The translations under genes were made by a program, and so were the position numbers. This document shows, in pieces, positions 42,823-53,544 of a DNA stretch of 64,000 bases. The stretch lies in assembly GCA_030674185.1 (NCBI GenBank), contig JAPXFY010000018.1:51570255-51634254 (forward strand), written 5' to 3'. The DNA comes from Monoplex corrugatus (Eukaryota; Mollusca; Gastropoda; Littorinimorpha; Ranellidae). The number at the start of each line of letters is the position of its first letter. Within the stretch, counting starts at the first letter, position 1. Below the pieces are notes generated by a model, which was not told where the DNA came from, searched no databases, and worked only from the letters and a program-made list of their open reading frames with translations.

Positions 42823-43615
42823 TGAAGTTTTGTTTATGCTTGGGATCCCAAACCGTGGTAGTGCATTCAAATATTGATTTAACTTGCACAATCTATGCTG
42901 TTCTTTTTGGTTCCTGTGGTCAATGCCGCGGTTTATGGTATAAAATAATGCTAGCGTTTTACTGACCTTTTTCGTAAATATGTGCTATAGTTTGATGCTG
43001 TTAATTTAGACAAAAATCATCCAATTTTCACAATCAACTTTTTCATTTTCCGATTTGCGTGATGGATATGATCATGCGTACGATCATGATTATGACATTT
43101 GCACTAAGTGATATGCATACGATTATAATTGTGACTTTTGCGGTGAGCGATATTATCTTCATCATCATGATGTAAATGATATGATGCAGTTCGTTCAATA
43201 TTTCTTTCAACGTCTATTCACACACATGTGCTTTTAGACGAATATGATGAAGTGCTACTGAAAATGTGATATCTTTAATAGTTTGTATGCTTACGACTTC
43301 TCTGAACTACGTTCGTATTTATGTACGTAAAAAGCATCCTGAGCGTATCCGTGTATCACTGGTTGAAACGGCGACATGAAGAAAGGACTACACTGTGCTT
43401 AAACAACCTAATCCAAAGACCACACAGTCCCTCTTGAAAACAAACAACAAAGAAAAAACACACAACTAAAAACACACAACTTTTATTTATTGTTTGCTGC
43501 TGCTGCCAGATTTTCTGCACCGCTCCTGTGTCAGTACTCCCACACTGCGTCATTTCGGCTCTCCAGCACACATGTCAACCTACCAACACTGAGGTCACCA
43601 CGACAACAAGACATA
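42823..43615. other. No gene seen
   Basis: AT-rich unique sequence. No motif or splice-supported frame is visible. Confidence 0.4.
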
Positions 43616-44000
43616 CAGAGCCACAGAATCTGGAATGTCTTTTTCACAATGCTATGATGGACGATAGTGATCATGCTATGGAGTTTCCATTTCGGAGCGA
43701 GACTGCTTGTTGGAACTGTACTCTACGCTCATTTTCATGATATATCTTAACATCGACTAGACCTGAGAGATACAGCCACCTGTGGTGTTGGTCAGGAAAT
43801 TTGAGGTACATCTTCAATGTGGATGAGGCTCGAAGGCGTGGTCCCATTCTTCCCAATAAGTCTGTAGCACGCTCAGCTGTAGGTAGGACAAAATGCCGGT
43901 CAGAAAAAAAGGCCAAATAACTGTTTTGACCAACAAAGATTCCAACACATGACCTCCAGGCTGTCGTCAGTGGCACAATCCACTTTGCCATGTTCACTGC
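43616..44000 (-). repeat. SINE-like family (CTCATCCACTTC type), copy 3, diverged
   Basis: GGAACTGTACTCTACGCTCA, TAGACCTGAGAGATACAGCC and TGTAGCACGCTCAGCTGTAG align with the other two copies. The tRNA-like head near 43940-43995 is degraded. Confidence 0.65.
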
Positions 44001-44214
44001 AAGCTAACTTCTTCTGTTAGTGGTCTTATTGACACTTTGTATCCATATTTTTTTTGGAACTGATATCGAGAGAACGAAAGCTGACAAGTATATTTGAGGA
44101 GGAATCAAATATTTACCCAGCTCTTTTTTCCCCCAGCCGCCCTAGTGACCCGTTTTTACTTCATGTCATTCGATTAAAGAATAACACTCTGGTCCCGAAG
44201 ATACACATTGCGCT
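44001..44214. other. No gene seen
   Basis: Short spacer. Confidence 0.35.
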
Positions 44215-44500
44215 GCTGTTCTCTTCAACCCCCTCTCCCTCCCCTGACCCCTCATCTGTTTCCCTATGAGTGTATGTGTACGGGAAATACATACTACTCT
44301 TCTCTCCAACCCCCTCATTTGTTTCCCTACAAGTGGAAGTGTACGGGAGATAAATGCTAGTGTTCTCTCTACCCCCCTCTTCTCCTCTGATCTGTTTCCC
44401 TACAAGTGGAAGTGTACAGGAAATATAAGCTCCTCCTCTCTCCAACCCCCCCCCCCCCTCATCTGTTTCCCTACAAGTGTACGTGTAAAGGGGCTGACGC
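44215..44500. repeat. ~60-bp tandem repeat, 4-5 copies
   Basis: Units share CATCTGTTTCCCTACAAGTG, GAAGTGTACGGGAAATA and CTCTCCAACCCCC. C-tract length varies. Confidence 0.92.
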
Positions 44501-44559
44501 TGTCAATGTGTTTTTCGTATAAACTGGCTGTTTTTGGAATAGCTGTGGGACTGCAGATC

Positions 44560-44780
44560 TCACGTCTTCTGTTCAACCCAACATAACAGTTGGTTTGTTC
44601 GCTGCCCATTGTAATGCTCCGATCATTCTGGAGGTGCCAGTGTTTCATAAGTCCCCTTCCCTTTCGACTGTCAAGACCTTGCCAGCATAAAGGATTTTGT
44701 GCAGGCTCGCTCGATGAGTTTGCCACATAACTGCAGGCAGATTTGGAAGCAGCGCATAAGGTGTTGTCTCGGAGTGCAGT
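44560..44780. repeat. Paralogue of the repeat at 6060-6600
   Basis: TTGTTCGCTGCCCATTGTAA, AAGACCTTGCCAGCATAAAG and GAAGCAGCGCATAAGGTG align with 6105-6590 at moderate identity. Confidence 0.6.
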
Positions 44781-44955
44781 GAGTTTCAGTTTCAGTTTCA
44801 GTTTCTCAAGATGACGTCTCCGCGCTCGGAACGAGTTCCATATGCGCAAACGTCACAGGTGCCACGTGTATGGTGACCGTGGCACATGCCTTAAGCCTGC
44901 ACATAATATAAACCCATGAGCTGTCCAGGTCCTGAGGCCCTACCTAGACTATGTT
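44780..44955 (-). repeat. SINE-like family with CTGAAA tail, copy 3
   Basis: On the minus strand: CCATGGGTTTATATTATGTG-type body, CATGCCACGGTCACC, GACGTCATCTTGAG, then AAACTGAAACTGAAACTGAAA. It is the inverted orientation of the copies at 20370 and 22835. Confidence 0.8.
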
Positions 44956-46195
44956 TCACCTAGTCTATATTTTATACTGGTATTTTATCAGCCTACCACT
45001 GGAATGAAGTGGTGCAGTGGATCTCCCTCGAACAATTCCAGACTCATTTACTGTTTACAGAAACAGACTTCATGTCAAGATTTGTTCCACTTGCTGTTTT
45101 CAGAAATGTGTCCATCTCTGTTGTAAGTGTGGTGGTCCGCTATAATGGTCTTCGTGATCGCTTGTTTGTGATAGCGCCAGTTGTTTTGTTTTCTTTCTTT
45201 GCATGTGACCATTGAATGGGCCGTGCCTGTGTATCGTGTGGTATGATCACACCTGCTGTCAGTGGTTCAGGAACTTAAAATAACAGTCATCTCTCACTGC
45301 ATTGCTCCAGAGCTCTTTTTCCGCCCTACTTCTTTTCCTGCCAGGAAGATGACACTGTGGCTTCAGCTCTGAGTTGATTAGGCGACCTCCTGCGCTTTTC
45401 TGAAATTTTTCCTTTTTTTTCAAGAAAAGGGAGATTGTTTCATATCGACCGGAGAAAAATGTGTGTTTGTGTGTTTATGATAAAAATATGTGAACAAGAT
45501 GTTCTCACCTCTGTTTACGTCAATCTTTACGAAAGTGGGGCTGATATATGGACTGTTGTGGAGTCAAAAATGCACAAATTGGGAAGTTTCGTTGTTAAGG
45601 TCAAAGTCACACTGACCGAAAAGGTGTCTCAAATCAACTCGTTTTTCAGGATAGTGTGCAAACAGCACATTCCCAGAAACGTTTGAACATATTTTACATT
45701 CTGTGTTTCATTGTTGTGACGGCTTACTACTATGCGCGATTCAGGTCCGTTTTATTTCATTTTTTGTAAGGTCACAGTCGCCTTGAGAAGTAAAAATGTT
45801 TTGATTTCCTGATGGTGAGGAAAAAAACAACTTTCACGTTTAAAATGGGAGATTATCAGAATGGTTTGACCATCTTCTTTTCATTAATTACTCTTCACGT
45901 TCATTTGATTCTTGTGTTGTTTGCTGACTTTTGTTTAGTTTTGCTTTGTTCTTCTTCACTTTTTACAAAGAAAAACACTTGACTTTTCTGACTGCTCAAA
46001 TGAATAATTCCTGACTTTGTCCATGGTTGTGCAAGCGATTCGTATTATTAGTTTCTGGTCATCATCGACTTGGTTTTCTATTTTTTTCAATTTCATGTGT
46101 CCTTGATTTGTGTCAAAGCGCACTAAGCCACCTCTGGCAAAAATACTAAAACACGTTCAGGCCACAATCCTGTATGGCAGCCTGCTCTCCACAGA
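44956..46195 (-). other. 3' flank of the SLC17 gene, candidate 3' UTR
   Basis: No second gene is seen. On the minus strand the first AATAAA downstream of the SLC17 stop is at 45756-45751, about 440 nt away, which would give a 3' UTR of ordinary length. Some of the region (45600-45790) has TCAAAGTCACACTGACC-like pieces that may belong to a dispersed repeat. Confidence 0.4.
45751..45756 (-). promoter_or_regulatory. Candidate polyadenylation signal of the SLC17 gene
   Basis: AATAAA on the minus strand (TTTATT on plus), the first after the stop codon at 46196-46198. Position only; no cleavage-site evidence. Confidence 0.35.
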
Positions 46196-46513
46196 CTAGC
46201 ATTTAGTCAAAAGGGAGCGCTCCGCTGAATTACCGCTCTCTGTGACCTCGTTCTCAGTGTTGATCTTTTTGGTCAGCAGCTCCTGAGCAGCCACATCGTC
46301 CTCTGCACTACAGTGCTTCTTCTCCGGGCTGTCTGCTTTCTTCTCTGGTTTGCTGATCGTCACCTCCAAGCTCATGTTGCTCTTGATGTCACGTTCCATG
46401 TCGCGTGCCCAGGGCTGCATGCTGCCACGTGCACACAGCAGGAAGACCACGCCCCCCAGCACACTGACTGCCGACACAATGTACAGCACCGTCTGCCACT
46501 CCTCTCTAGATTT
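46196..46513 (-). CDS. SLC17-family transporter, last coding exon
   Basis: Encodes KSREEWQTVLYIVSAVSVLG, then VVFLLCARGSMQPWARD, and a ~70-residue cytosolic tail rich in Lys/Glu (EKKADSPEKKHC), ending ERSLLTKC-stop at 46196-46198. The EWQTVLYI...G.VFL......QPWA arrangement is that of the last transmembrane helix of SLC17 anion transporters (sialin, VGLUT and NPT groups), 12-helix proteins of the major facilitator superfamily. The acceptor is CTGTTGCAG/AAATCTAGAG in phase 0 and joins in frame to the exon at 50045. Substrate cannot be decided from these exons. The tail is longer than sialin's, as I recall that protein. Confidence 0.85.
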   Translation of the reverse strand, partial: KSREEWQTVLYIVSAVSVLGGVVFLLCARGSMQPWARDMERDIKSNMSLEVTISKPEKKADSPEKKHCSAEDDVAAQELLTKKINTENEVTESGNSAERSLLTKC

Positions 46514-46580
46514 CTGCAACAGTCGTGGCAGCACAAATTCAGATTGAAACGCACGCACACACGCACGCACACACACACGG

Positions 46581-46612
<32 letters not shown>

Positions 46613-47479
46613 GATACATACACTTCCACATGCACATGTACATACACGAGTACATACTGAACGAAAAAAAAAGTACACTGAATTATTGAAAAAATGCAAC
46701 TTTCATTTCTGAAAAAAAAAAGAAAAGAAAAACACCCCCCCCCCAACAAAAAAAAAGACCCCCCCCCAAAAAAAAACAAAAAAAAACCAAGCGAAAACAT
46801 AAGTACAATCGTGTGGATAAATAACTTAAGGGGACAAATGCCTTCCGGCAATGACACCGCTTGAAGGATCTTTAACGCGTGTGTACGATGTTCTGCGTGC
46901 ATGATGTACACATGAAGGGGGCTCAGGCACTACAGGTCTGCCTAGAAGATCGGAAAAATCTCCTCTCTTTACCTATCAGACGGGAGAACTCTACTTCAAT
47001 TTTGTGTACAAAGGCGCGAAGAGTTATCTTTCTTCACACCTGTCTTGTCGGGTTGTATAAAATACACGTCCCGATACTATTTTCATCTCTTTCTGGTTCC
47101 TGTTTGCTTGAACGCTGGCGGTCGCACTTGTTTTGGATTTCATCTTTCTTTATGTCATTACCATAATCTTCAGAAGTTAAAAAAGCAAAACGATGATCTC
47201 TGCACTGGCGAAGAGTATTAGATTTCTTCGCTTCTGTGAGTGAGGCAACATGAAGGCTCAAAAACACAATCAAACAGCACTGAGACCGCATGTACCTGGT
47301 TGTCAAAACACGGATAATATTTGTTTTCGACTTATCGAGCAAATTTGCTAAAATAAACGAAGAACATTGCGGTTTACCCCATGGTTTAATTAAACTAATG
47401 AAAACGATTCCAACAAAGCATAAATGTCACACTTAAGTAGGACTAATGCAGCTTTATCTCGAATTTGACGTCTATGTTA

Positions 47480-48060
47480 CTGTTATTGTTATTGTTATTT
47501 AAAGCCCAGCCGACTGCCTAGAGCCAAATCAGGGCTATCACCGCTTCAAAACGTACAAAACTTCAACAAAAATAACAACAAAAAAGAAAAAAAGAAAAGA
47601 AAATCAAGTACACATATCAATGCATTTGCGTACATAATCTAAGGACGTGCCCCTGGCGTTGACCACTCCGTCCAATTTAACACACAGGGGATTTAAAAAA
47701 CACACCTGAATGCAAATTTAAGCATAACTGAGGACACCAAAATGTATATAATAACAGGCATAAATTACCTAAATTTGCTTCCGCATATCTCACATCCCTA
47801 GAGCCGAAAATGCACTTAATACATGTACCCAATTATCAATCCGAAGAGAAAGTACGTATGACTTTACCGAACACATACAGGTGAATGGACCAGCAAGGCA
47901 GAAAATGATAGGAAAAATGACAGAAAGCAAAGGAACAAGGCAGAAACAAAGACGGTGACAGAAACGAGAAAATTTCCAGCACAGAATTCCCTGAAGATGG
48001 GGATACTATATATACTGAAAGAGCCCCCGGCATCCCCACGGGGGATAAGTCTACGTGAAG
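47480..48060 (+). repeat. Dispersed ~620-bp repeat family, copy E
   Basis: TTATTGTTATTTAAAGCCCA, GCCGACTGCCTAGAGCC, CCCCTGGCGTTGACCACTCC, CACACAGGGGATTTAAA, ATGTACCCAATTATCAAT and GGCATCCCCACGGGG. Plus orientation and nearly complete. Confidence 0.85.
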
Positions 48061-48589
48061 CTGGCAAAACGGGCGTCTTTATCGATAATGGAATACGTCT
48101 TTACATACCGCGATTTTTCACGATGGTAAAAGAAATTGGTCTCCATGTAAAAGTAGACGAAATTGATTGTGCAATATAAGAAAAACTCAAAACACCGCCC
48201 ATCTTTTCATCCACGTGTAGTCACTGACCATCATTACACAAGTTCAGTGTACAGAGAAATACCTGCGACAGATCACACAATGTTCTTTTTTTTTTCATTT
48301 TCATTTTAAATGGACAGCAAGAGAAAAGGATAGTAGAAATCAGTTTGTTTATTCATTTTTAAACAGAAGGCCGTAAGGATAAGTTATCGGTCTTCACATA
48401 CATATTTTTGAAGACTGAAGTCTGAAGTTTTGTTCAGCAAAAGCTTATGGCACTCTGACAATTCCATAAGCAATCCAGTCCAATCTGCCAGCCGTTATCA
48501 GGACAACTCTTGAACTTGCGGAAAACCTCATGCACTGATAAAGTCTTGGAATGGGGATGGCAATGGAAGTTACGTGACACTGATAACAC

Positions 48590-49255
48590 CAGAATGACAG
48601 CAGCATTTACTGACAACAGCATCTACTGATTGTAGCATTTACTGACAGCAGCATTTACTGACAACAGCATTTACTGACTGCAGTATTTAATGACTTGTAG
48701 CATTTACTGACTGTGGCATTTACTGACTGCAGTATTTAATGACTAGCATTTACTGACGCAGAATTTACTGTCAGCAGAATTTACTGACAGCATTTACTAC
48801 AACAGCATTTGCTGACAACAGCATTTACTGACAACAGTATTTACTGACAGCAGCATTTACTGACAGCAGCATTTAATGACTGTAGCATTACTGACAGCAG
48901 CATTTACTGACAGCAGTATTTAATTATTACGCATTTACTGACAACAGTATTTACTGATAGCAGCATTTATTGACAACAGTATTTACTGATAGCAGCATTT
49001 ATTATTACAGCATTTAGTGACAACAGTATTTACTGATAGCAGCATTTAATTATTACGCATTTACTGACAACAGTATTTACTGATAGCAGCATTTACTGAC
49101 AGCAGCATTTAATTATTACAGCATTTACTGACAACAGTATTTATTGATAGCAGCATTTACTGACAGCAGCATTTAATGATTACAGCATTTACTGACAACA
49201 GCATTTACTGACAACAGCATTATAGCAGCAGCATTTACTGTCAGCATGTAAATCA
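48590..49255. repeat. ~18-bp minisatellite (CAGCATTTACTGACAA)
   Basis: CAGCATTTACTGACAACAG and variants (CAGTATTTACTGATAG, CAGCATTTAATTATTA) in about 36 copies. From 48900 a three-unit higher-order repeat emerges (ATTTACTGACAACAGT, ATTTACTGATAGCAGC, ATTTAATTATTACG). Confidence 0.95.
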
Positions 49256-49289
49256 AGTATGTGGCACGCACGCCCACCTAGGATACAGG

Positions 49290-49840
49290 CTATGCAACAA
49301 CACAGTGGTCAGTTCGCCTAACAGAGTAGAGTTGTAAACGGTTCAAACCATACAAAACTCCAACAGGAAAAAAAAAACAACAGAAAACCAAGTACACATG
49401 CAATGCATTTGCGCACACAATATAAGGAGATGCCCCTGGCGTTGACCAATCTGTCCAATTTCTCACATGGATGATAGGATTTAAAAAACATACTGAACAC
49501 AAAATTAAACATAACTAAGGACCCTAAAGCATATATAAAAACAGGCCTAAACTACCTAAAATCGCTTTCTTATATCTATATCCCTGAACCAAAAACGCAC
49601 TTAATACATGTACCCAATTATCAATTCTAAGAGAAAGCACGTGAGACTTTATTGAACACATACAGGTGAATGAACAAGGCAGAAAATGATAGGAAGAAAT
49701 GACAGAAAGCAAAGGAACAAGGCAGAAACAAAGAGAATGACAGAAAGAGGAAATTCGATTCAAGCACAGAATTTCCAGAAGGTGGAGATACTATTTATTA
49801 CAGAAAGAGCCCTCGGCATCCCCTCGGGGGACATGCTCCA
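49290..49840 (+). repeat. Dispersed ~620-bp repeat family, copy F
   Basis: CCCCTGGCGTTGACCAATCT, ATAAAAACAGGCCTAAACTA, ATGTACCCAATTATCAATTC, CACATACAGGTGAATG and CCCTCGGCATCCCC. The left terminus is degraded compared with copy E. Confidence 0.83.
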
Positions 49841-50044
49841 CTAAAAACAACAACAACAACAAAAAAACAACTAAAACCAAAAACAAAACCAAAACAAAAA
49901 ACAAACTCATTATGCATAATGTGCGGAGTCTGGAGAATGGCGCTATACCAAACGATTTATACCGATTTAATAAATTATAAATATAGCACTGAATATAACA
50001 GAACAGACTGAACAGCAACCATACCAAAACTATAGGCTACATAC

Positions 50045-50135
50045 CGTGACCAGAAGAGCGGATGTGATGTAAGGCCCCGTTAAGGTCAGACCACAGGCAA
50101 CGGATGATGTCATCCCCATCAAATAACTAGCGTAC
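50045..50135 (-). CDS. SLC17-family transporter, penultimate recognised exon
   Basis: A 91-bp exon: one base completing the Arg codon, then 30 residues YASYLMGMTSSVACGLTLTG plus PYITSALLVT. Acceptor CCCATTTCAG/GTACGCTAG, donor GTCACG/GTATGT. Joined to the exon at 52374-52524 it gives LDIAPRYASYLMGMTSS, which matches the conserved LDIAP-YA-ILMG signature of the SLC17 family around transmembrane helices 10-11. Its acceptor is the terminal unit of the 41-bp satellite that fills the upstream intron side. Phase is consistent on both sides. Confidence 0.87.
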
Positions 50136-50866
50136 CTGAAATGGGCCATAATTTATTTTGTATCTATCTGTATCACCTGAAATGGGCCATAGTTTATTTT
50201 GTATCTGTCTGTATCACCTGAAATGGGTCGTAGTTTATTTTGTATAGATCTGTATCACCTGAAATGGGCCATAGTTTATTTTGTATCTGTCTGTATCACC
50301 TGAAATGGGTCATAGTTTATTTTGTATCTATCTGTATCACCTGAAATGGGCCATAGTTTATTTTGTATCTATCTGTATCACCTGAAATGGGCCATAGTTT
50401 ATTTTGTATAGATCTGTATCACCTGAAATGGGTCATAGTTTATTTTGTATAGATCTGTATCACCTGAAATGGGCCATAGTTTATTTTGTATAGATCTGTA
50501 TCACCTGAAATGGGTCATAGTTTACTTTGTATAGATGTGTATCACCTGAAATGGGCCGTAGTTTATTTTGTATCTATCTGTATCACCTGAAATGGGTCAT
50601 AGTTTATTTTGTACAGATCTGTATCACCTGAAATGGGCGTAGTTTATTTTGTATAGATCTGTATCACCTGGAATGGGTCATAGTTTACTTTGTATAGATC
50701 TGTATCACCTGAAATGGGCCGTAGTTTATTTTGTATCTATCTGTATCACTGAAATGGGTCATAGTTTATTTTGTATAGATCTGTATCACCTGAAATGGGC
50801 TATAGTTTACTTTGTACAGATTTGTATCACCTGAAATGGGCTATAGTTTACTTTGTAACTCTGTCT
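50136..50866 (-). repeat. 41-bp satellite amplifying the exon's 3' splice site
   Basis: About 17 units of 41 bp. On the minus strand each reads AAAATAAACTATGGCCCATT, TCAG, then GTGATACAGAT. The sequence up to TTTCAG is the same as that upstream of the real exon at 50135, where TTTCAG is followed by GTACGC. Each unit therefore carries an acceptor-like CATTTCAG immediately followed by GT. Variants are GGCCC/GACCC and TATCTA/TATAGA. Confidence 0.93.
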
Positions 50867-51150
50867 GTGTCCTGTCTGCATTTGGTGCAGCTTGCAACAT
50901 GGTTGGCTTTCTAACCTGGCTGATCGTTACTTATCTTATTCTTAATTTACCATTTGCAGTCATTCGTCACGGTCTGTAATGACACTCTGGGCACCTGGTT
51001 TTATCATCGATCTGTATTTGTCATCGATGAGTTTCGCTATCACTGAAAGGCACCAACTCCTCCACCCATACCACCCATCTCACACACGTACGCATACGCA
51101 TACACATACACATGTATACAAACATACACACACACCACACAATCACACAC
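50867..51150. other. Unique intronic spacer between the two arrays
   Basis: Nothing recognised. A short CA-rich stretch lies at 51079-51150. Confidence 0.45.
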
Positions 51151-51151
51151 A

Positions 51152-51277
51152 CTGAGTGCAATATCAAGGGAGCTAATCGTGTAGGCCACAGAAGTAAGTT
51201 CTGGAGAGACATCACACACACACACCTGGGAGCAATGTCAAGGGACTTAATCCTGCAGGCCAGAGAAGTCGGGTTCT

Positions 51278-51317
<40 letters not shown>

Positions 51318-51634
51318 GGGAGCAATGTCAAGGGAGTTAATCCTGTAGGCCACAGAAGTCAGGTTCTGTAGGGACACACTCAGCACCAGTAGAACCACGG
51401 CCACCACCACACACACACACACACACACACCTGGGCGCAGTGTCAAGGGAGTTAATCCTGTAGGCCACAGAAGTCAGGTTCTGTAGAGACACACTCAGCA
51501 CCGGTAGAACCACGGCCACCACACACACACACACCACACACACACCTGAGAGCAATGTCAAGGGAGTTAATCCTGTAGGCCACAGAAGTCAGGTTCTGTA
51601 GGGACACACTCAGCACCAGTAGAACCACGGCCAC

Positions 51635-51665
<31 letters not shown>

Positions 51666-51802
51666 ACACACACATAACACACTCACACACACACCACACA
51701 CACACACACACACACCTGGGCGCAATGTCAAGGGAGTTAATCTGTAGGCCACAGAAGTCAAGTTCTGTAGAGACACACTCAGCACCAGTAGAACCACGGC
51801 CA

Positions 51803-51855
<53 letters not shown>

Positions 51856-51956
51856 ACACCACACACACCTGGGCGCAATGTCAAGGGAGTTAATCCTGTA
51901 GGCCACAGAAGTCAGGTTCTGTAGAGACACACTCAGCACCAGTAAAACCACGGCCA

Positions 51957-52016
<60 letters not shown>

Positions 52017-52121
52017 GGGAGCAATGTCAAGGGAGTTAATCCTGTAGGCCACAGAAGTCAAGTTCTGTAGAGACACACTCAGCATCAGTAAAACCACGGC
52101 CACCACACACACACACACACA

Positions 52122-52201
<80 letters not shown>

Positions 52202-52326
52202 GGGAGCAATGTCAAGGGAGTTAATCCTGTAGGCCACAGAAGTCAGGTTCTGTAGAGACACACTCAGCACCAGTAGAACCACGGCCACCACTCACACACA
52301 CACACACACACACCACAACACACACA

Positions 52327-52367
<41 letters not shown>

Positions 52368-52373
52368 ACACAC
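51152..52373 (-). repeat. Nine partial copies of an SLC17 exon with its donor, spaced by (TG)n
   Basis: Nine direct copies of the 3' part of the exon at 52374-52524 (about 51152-51211, 51226-51279, 51316-51406, 51431-51520, 51546-51636, 51716-51805, 51869-51958, 52015-52105, 52200-52292). On the minus strand full-length partial copies run from GTGGCCGTGGTTCTACTGG through AACCTGACTTCTGTGG and CTTGACATTGCTCCCAG, then GTGTGTG. They encode VAVVLLVLSVSLQNLTSVAY plus RINSLDIAPR and keep the donor CAG/GTGTGT. The true acceptor and first ~60 bp are missing. The two copies farthest from the full exon (51152 and 51226) are shortest and most diverged. (TG)n tracts of varied length separate them. Confidence 0.95.
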
Positions 52374-52524
52374 CTGGGAGCAATGTCAAGGGAGTTAATC
52401 CTGTAGGCCACAGAAGTCAGGTTCTGTAGAGACACACTCAGCACCAGTAGAACCACGGCCACCACTCTCTCCTCGTGAGACAAGAAACTGATGATCAGGA
52501 TGGGAACGGCACAACCCACAGACC
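52374..52524 (-). CDS. SLC17-family transporter exon (full copy)
   Basis: A 151-bp exon with acceptor TTTCATCAG/GGTCTG and donor GCTCCCAG/GTGTGTGG. It encodes SVGCAVPILIISFLSHEERV, then VAVVLLVLSVSLQNLTSVAY and RINSLDIAPR (last codon split). The content and the closing LDIAPR match transmembrane helices 9-10 of SLC17 proteins. It starts in phase 1 (two bases, then Ser) and ends in phase 2. The exon at 57139 ends in phase 0, so at least one exon of 3n+1 bases is required between them. Partial copies of its 3' part follow downstream at 51152-52292. Confidence 0.87.
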
Positions 52525-52805
52525 CTGATGAAATAAAATGAAGACGAAACTTTAAAAAGACACACAACACTACAGAGAATGATTTGAATGGACACAACAC
52601 AGCACAAAACTCTTAAAAGACAGGTGAAGAAACGAATTATAATACACACACAGTGCGCTATGGTGCACTACATACTACACTTCACTGACACATGATGGCT
52701 CCATCTGATTAGACAATGGTTGCTCCTGATTATGAACTGAGTTGGATGTGGAAAAGAGTCAGCTGTGTCAAGATGGCGTCTCTCACGCTAAGTTTAAATT
52801 CCATA
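52525..52805. other. SLC17 intron, no feature recognised
   Basis: Short intronic stretch before the RTE-like fragment. No exon-like sequence for the missing part of the transporter is seen. Confidence 0.45.
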
Positions 52806-53042
52806 TGCACTGAGTCAACATTTATAGGACATTTTACAAGGAAAGAGAAATTAGAGCACCTGATCACAACAGGTAAGCTAGAGGCAAACAGAGCACTAGG
52901 TAGACCCTGGGAGAAAGTACTGGACGGACTTGCAGGGTGGCTGAAGACAGAAAGGGTGGGAGATGTATTTGCAGCGACAAGGGATAGATTCATATGGACG
53001 GCCACGATCGCCAACGCCACGCGGCAGGGCACATGATGATGA
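52806..53042 (+). mobile_element. RTE-like LINE 3' end in the SLC17 intron
   Basis: FIGHFTRKEKLEHLITTGKL, then GRPWEKVLDGLAGWLKTERV and the nucleotide terminus CGCCAACGCCACGCGGCAGG plus ATGATGATGATAATG. 5' truncated; antisense to the transporter gene. Confidence 0.87.
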
Positions 53043-53166
53043 TAATGAGTTCATGTGATGGATAAGATCCAAAATGATCATGGCATAAGCTTATATCTGC
53101 ACATAAGCCCTGTGCGCTGATAAAGTCTTGGGTCAAACTAACAACTGATATTATTACTTCACTCAA

Positions 53167-53250
53167 AAATCTCTTCCGGTGAATTGAACCCCAGTCTCCC
53201 GCATGCACAAGCGAGGATACTGACTACTGTACTACCGCCGGTAGCAGCAT
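53167..53250 (-). repeat. tRNA-Asp-like pseudogene or SINE head
   Basis: Minus strand: GGTAGTACAGTAGTCAGTAT (D arm/A box), a CTCGC/GCGGG anticodon stem, and GACTGGGGTTCAATTCACCG (T arm/B box). The pattern follows tRNA-Asp, but the anticodon loop TTGTGCAT is eight bases and the acceptor stem does not close. Likely pol III-derived and non-functional. Confidence 0.55.
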
Positions 53251-53544
53251 TAGGTCCCTCTGGACCTGTCTTACAGCTAGTCCTTGCTATTGTGCACATA
53301 ATACTGTAAACAGATGGGAAAAAAAAAAGAAACAAAGGAAAAGAAGACGGTAAGGAAAGTATTAAAAAGTAACAATGGGAGCGGAATACATGTTTACTCA
53401 AATGCTATGATAAAAACCGATGAATCAGCACATACAACGCTTTAGAAATTATAACACTGAATTAGATTAAACTACTGATCTCTATGTGTTAACCGGGCAA
53501 GCACTTTGCTTTAAGTGTAAGAGACATAGGCAGACACATGTAAA
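53251..53544. other. SLC17 intron, no gene seen
   Basis: A-rich stretch near 53318-53355. No exon-like sequence. Confidence 0.4.

Larger units (their letters stand above)
46514..50044. other. SLC17 intron with repeats
   Basis: No exon is recognised inside. Contents: (CA)n at 46556-46615, A/C-tracts at 46708-46790, an arm of the foldback-type family at about 47070-47160 (TTTCTGGTTCCTGTTTGCTT, TTGTTTTGGATTTCAT), two copies of the 620-bp repeat (47480-48060 and 49290-49835), and a minisatellite at 48600-49255. Confidence 0.6.

Noticed and set aside
53167..53250. A functional tRNA-Asp gene
   Set aside because: Eight-base anticodon loop and no acceptor-stem pairing; more likely a SINE head or pseudogene.
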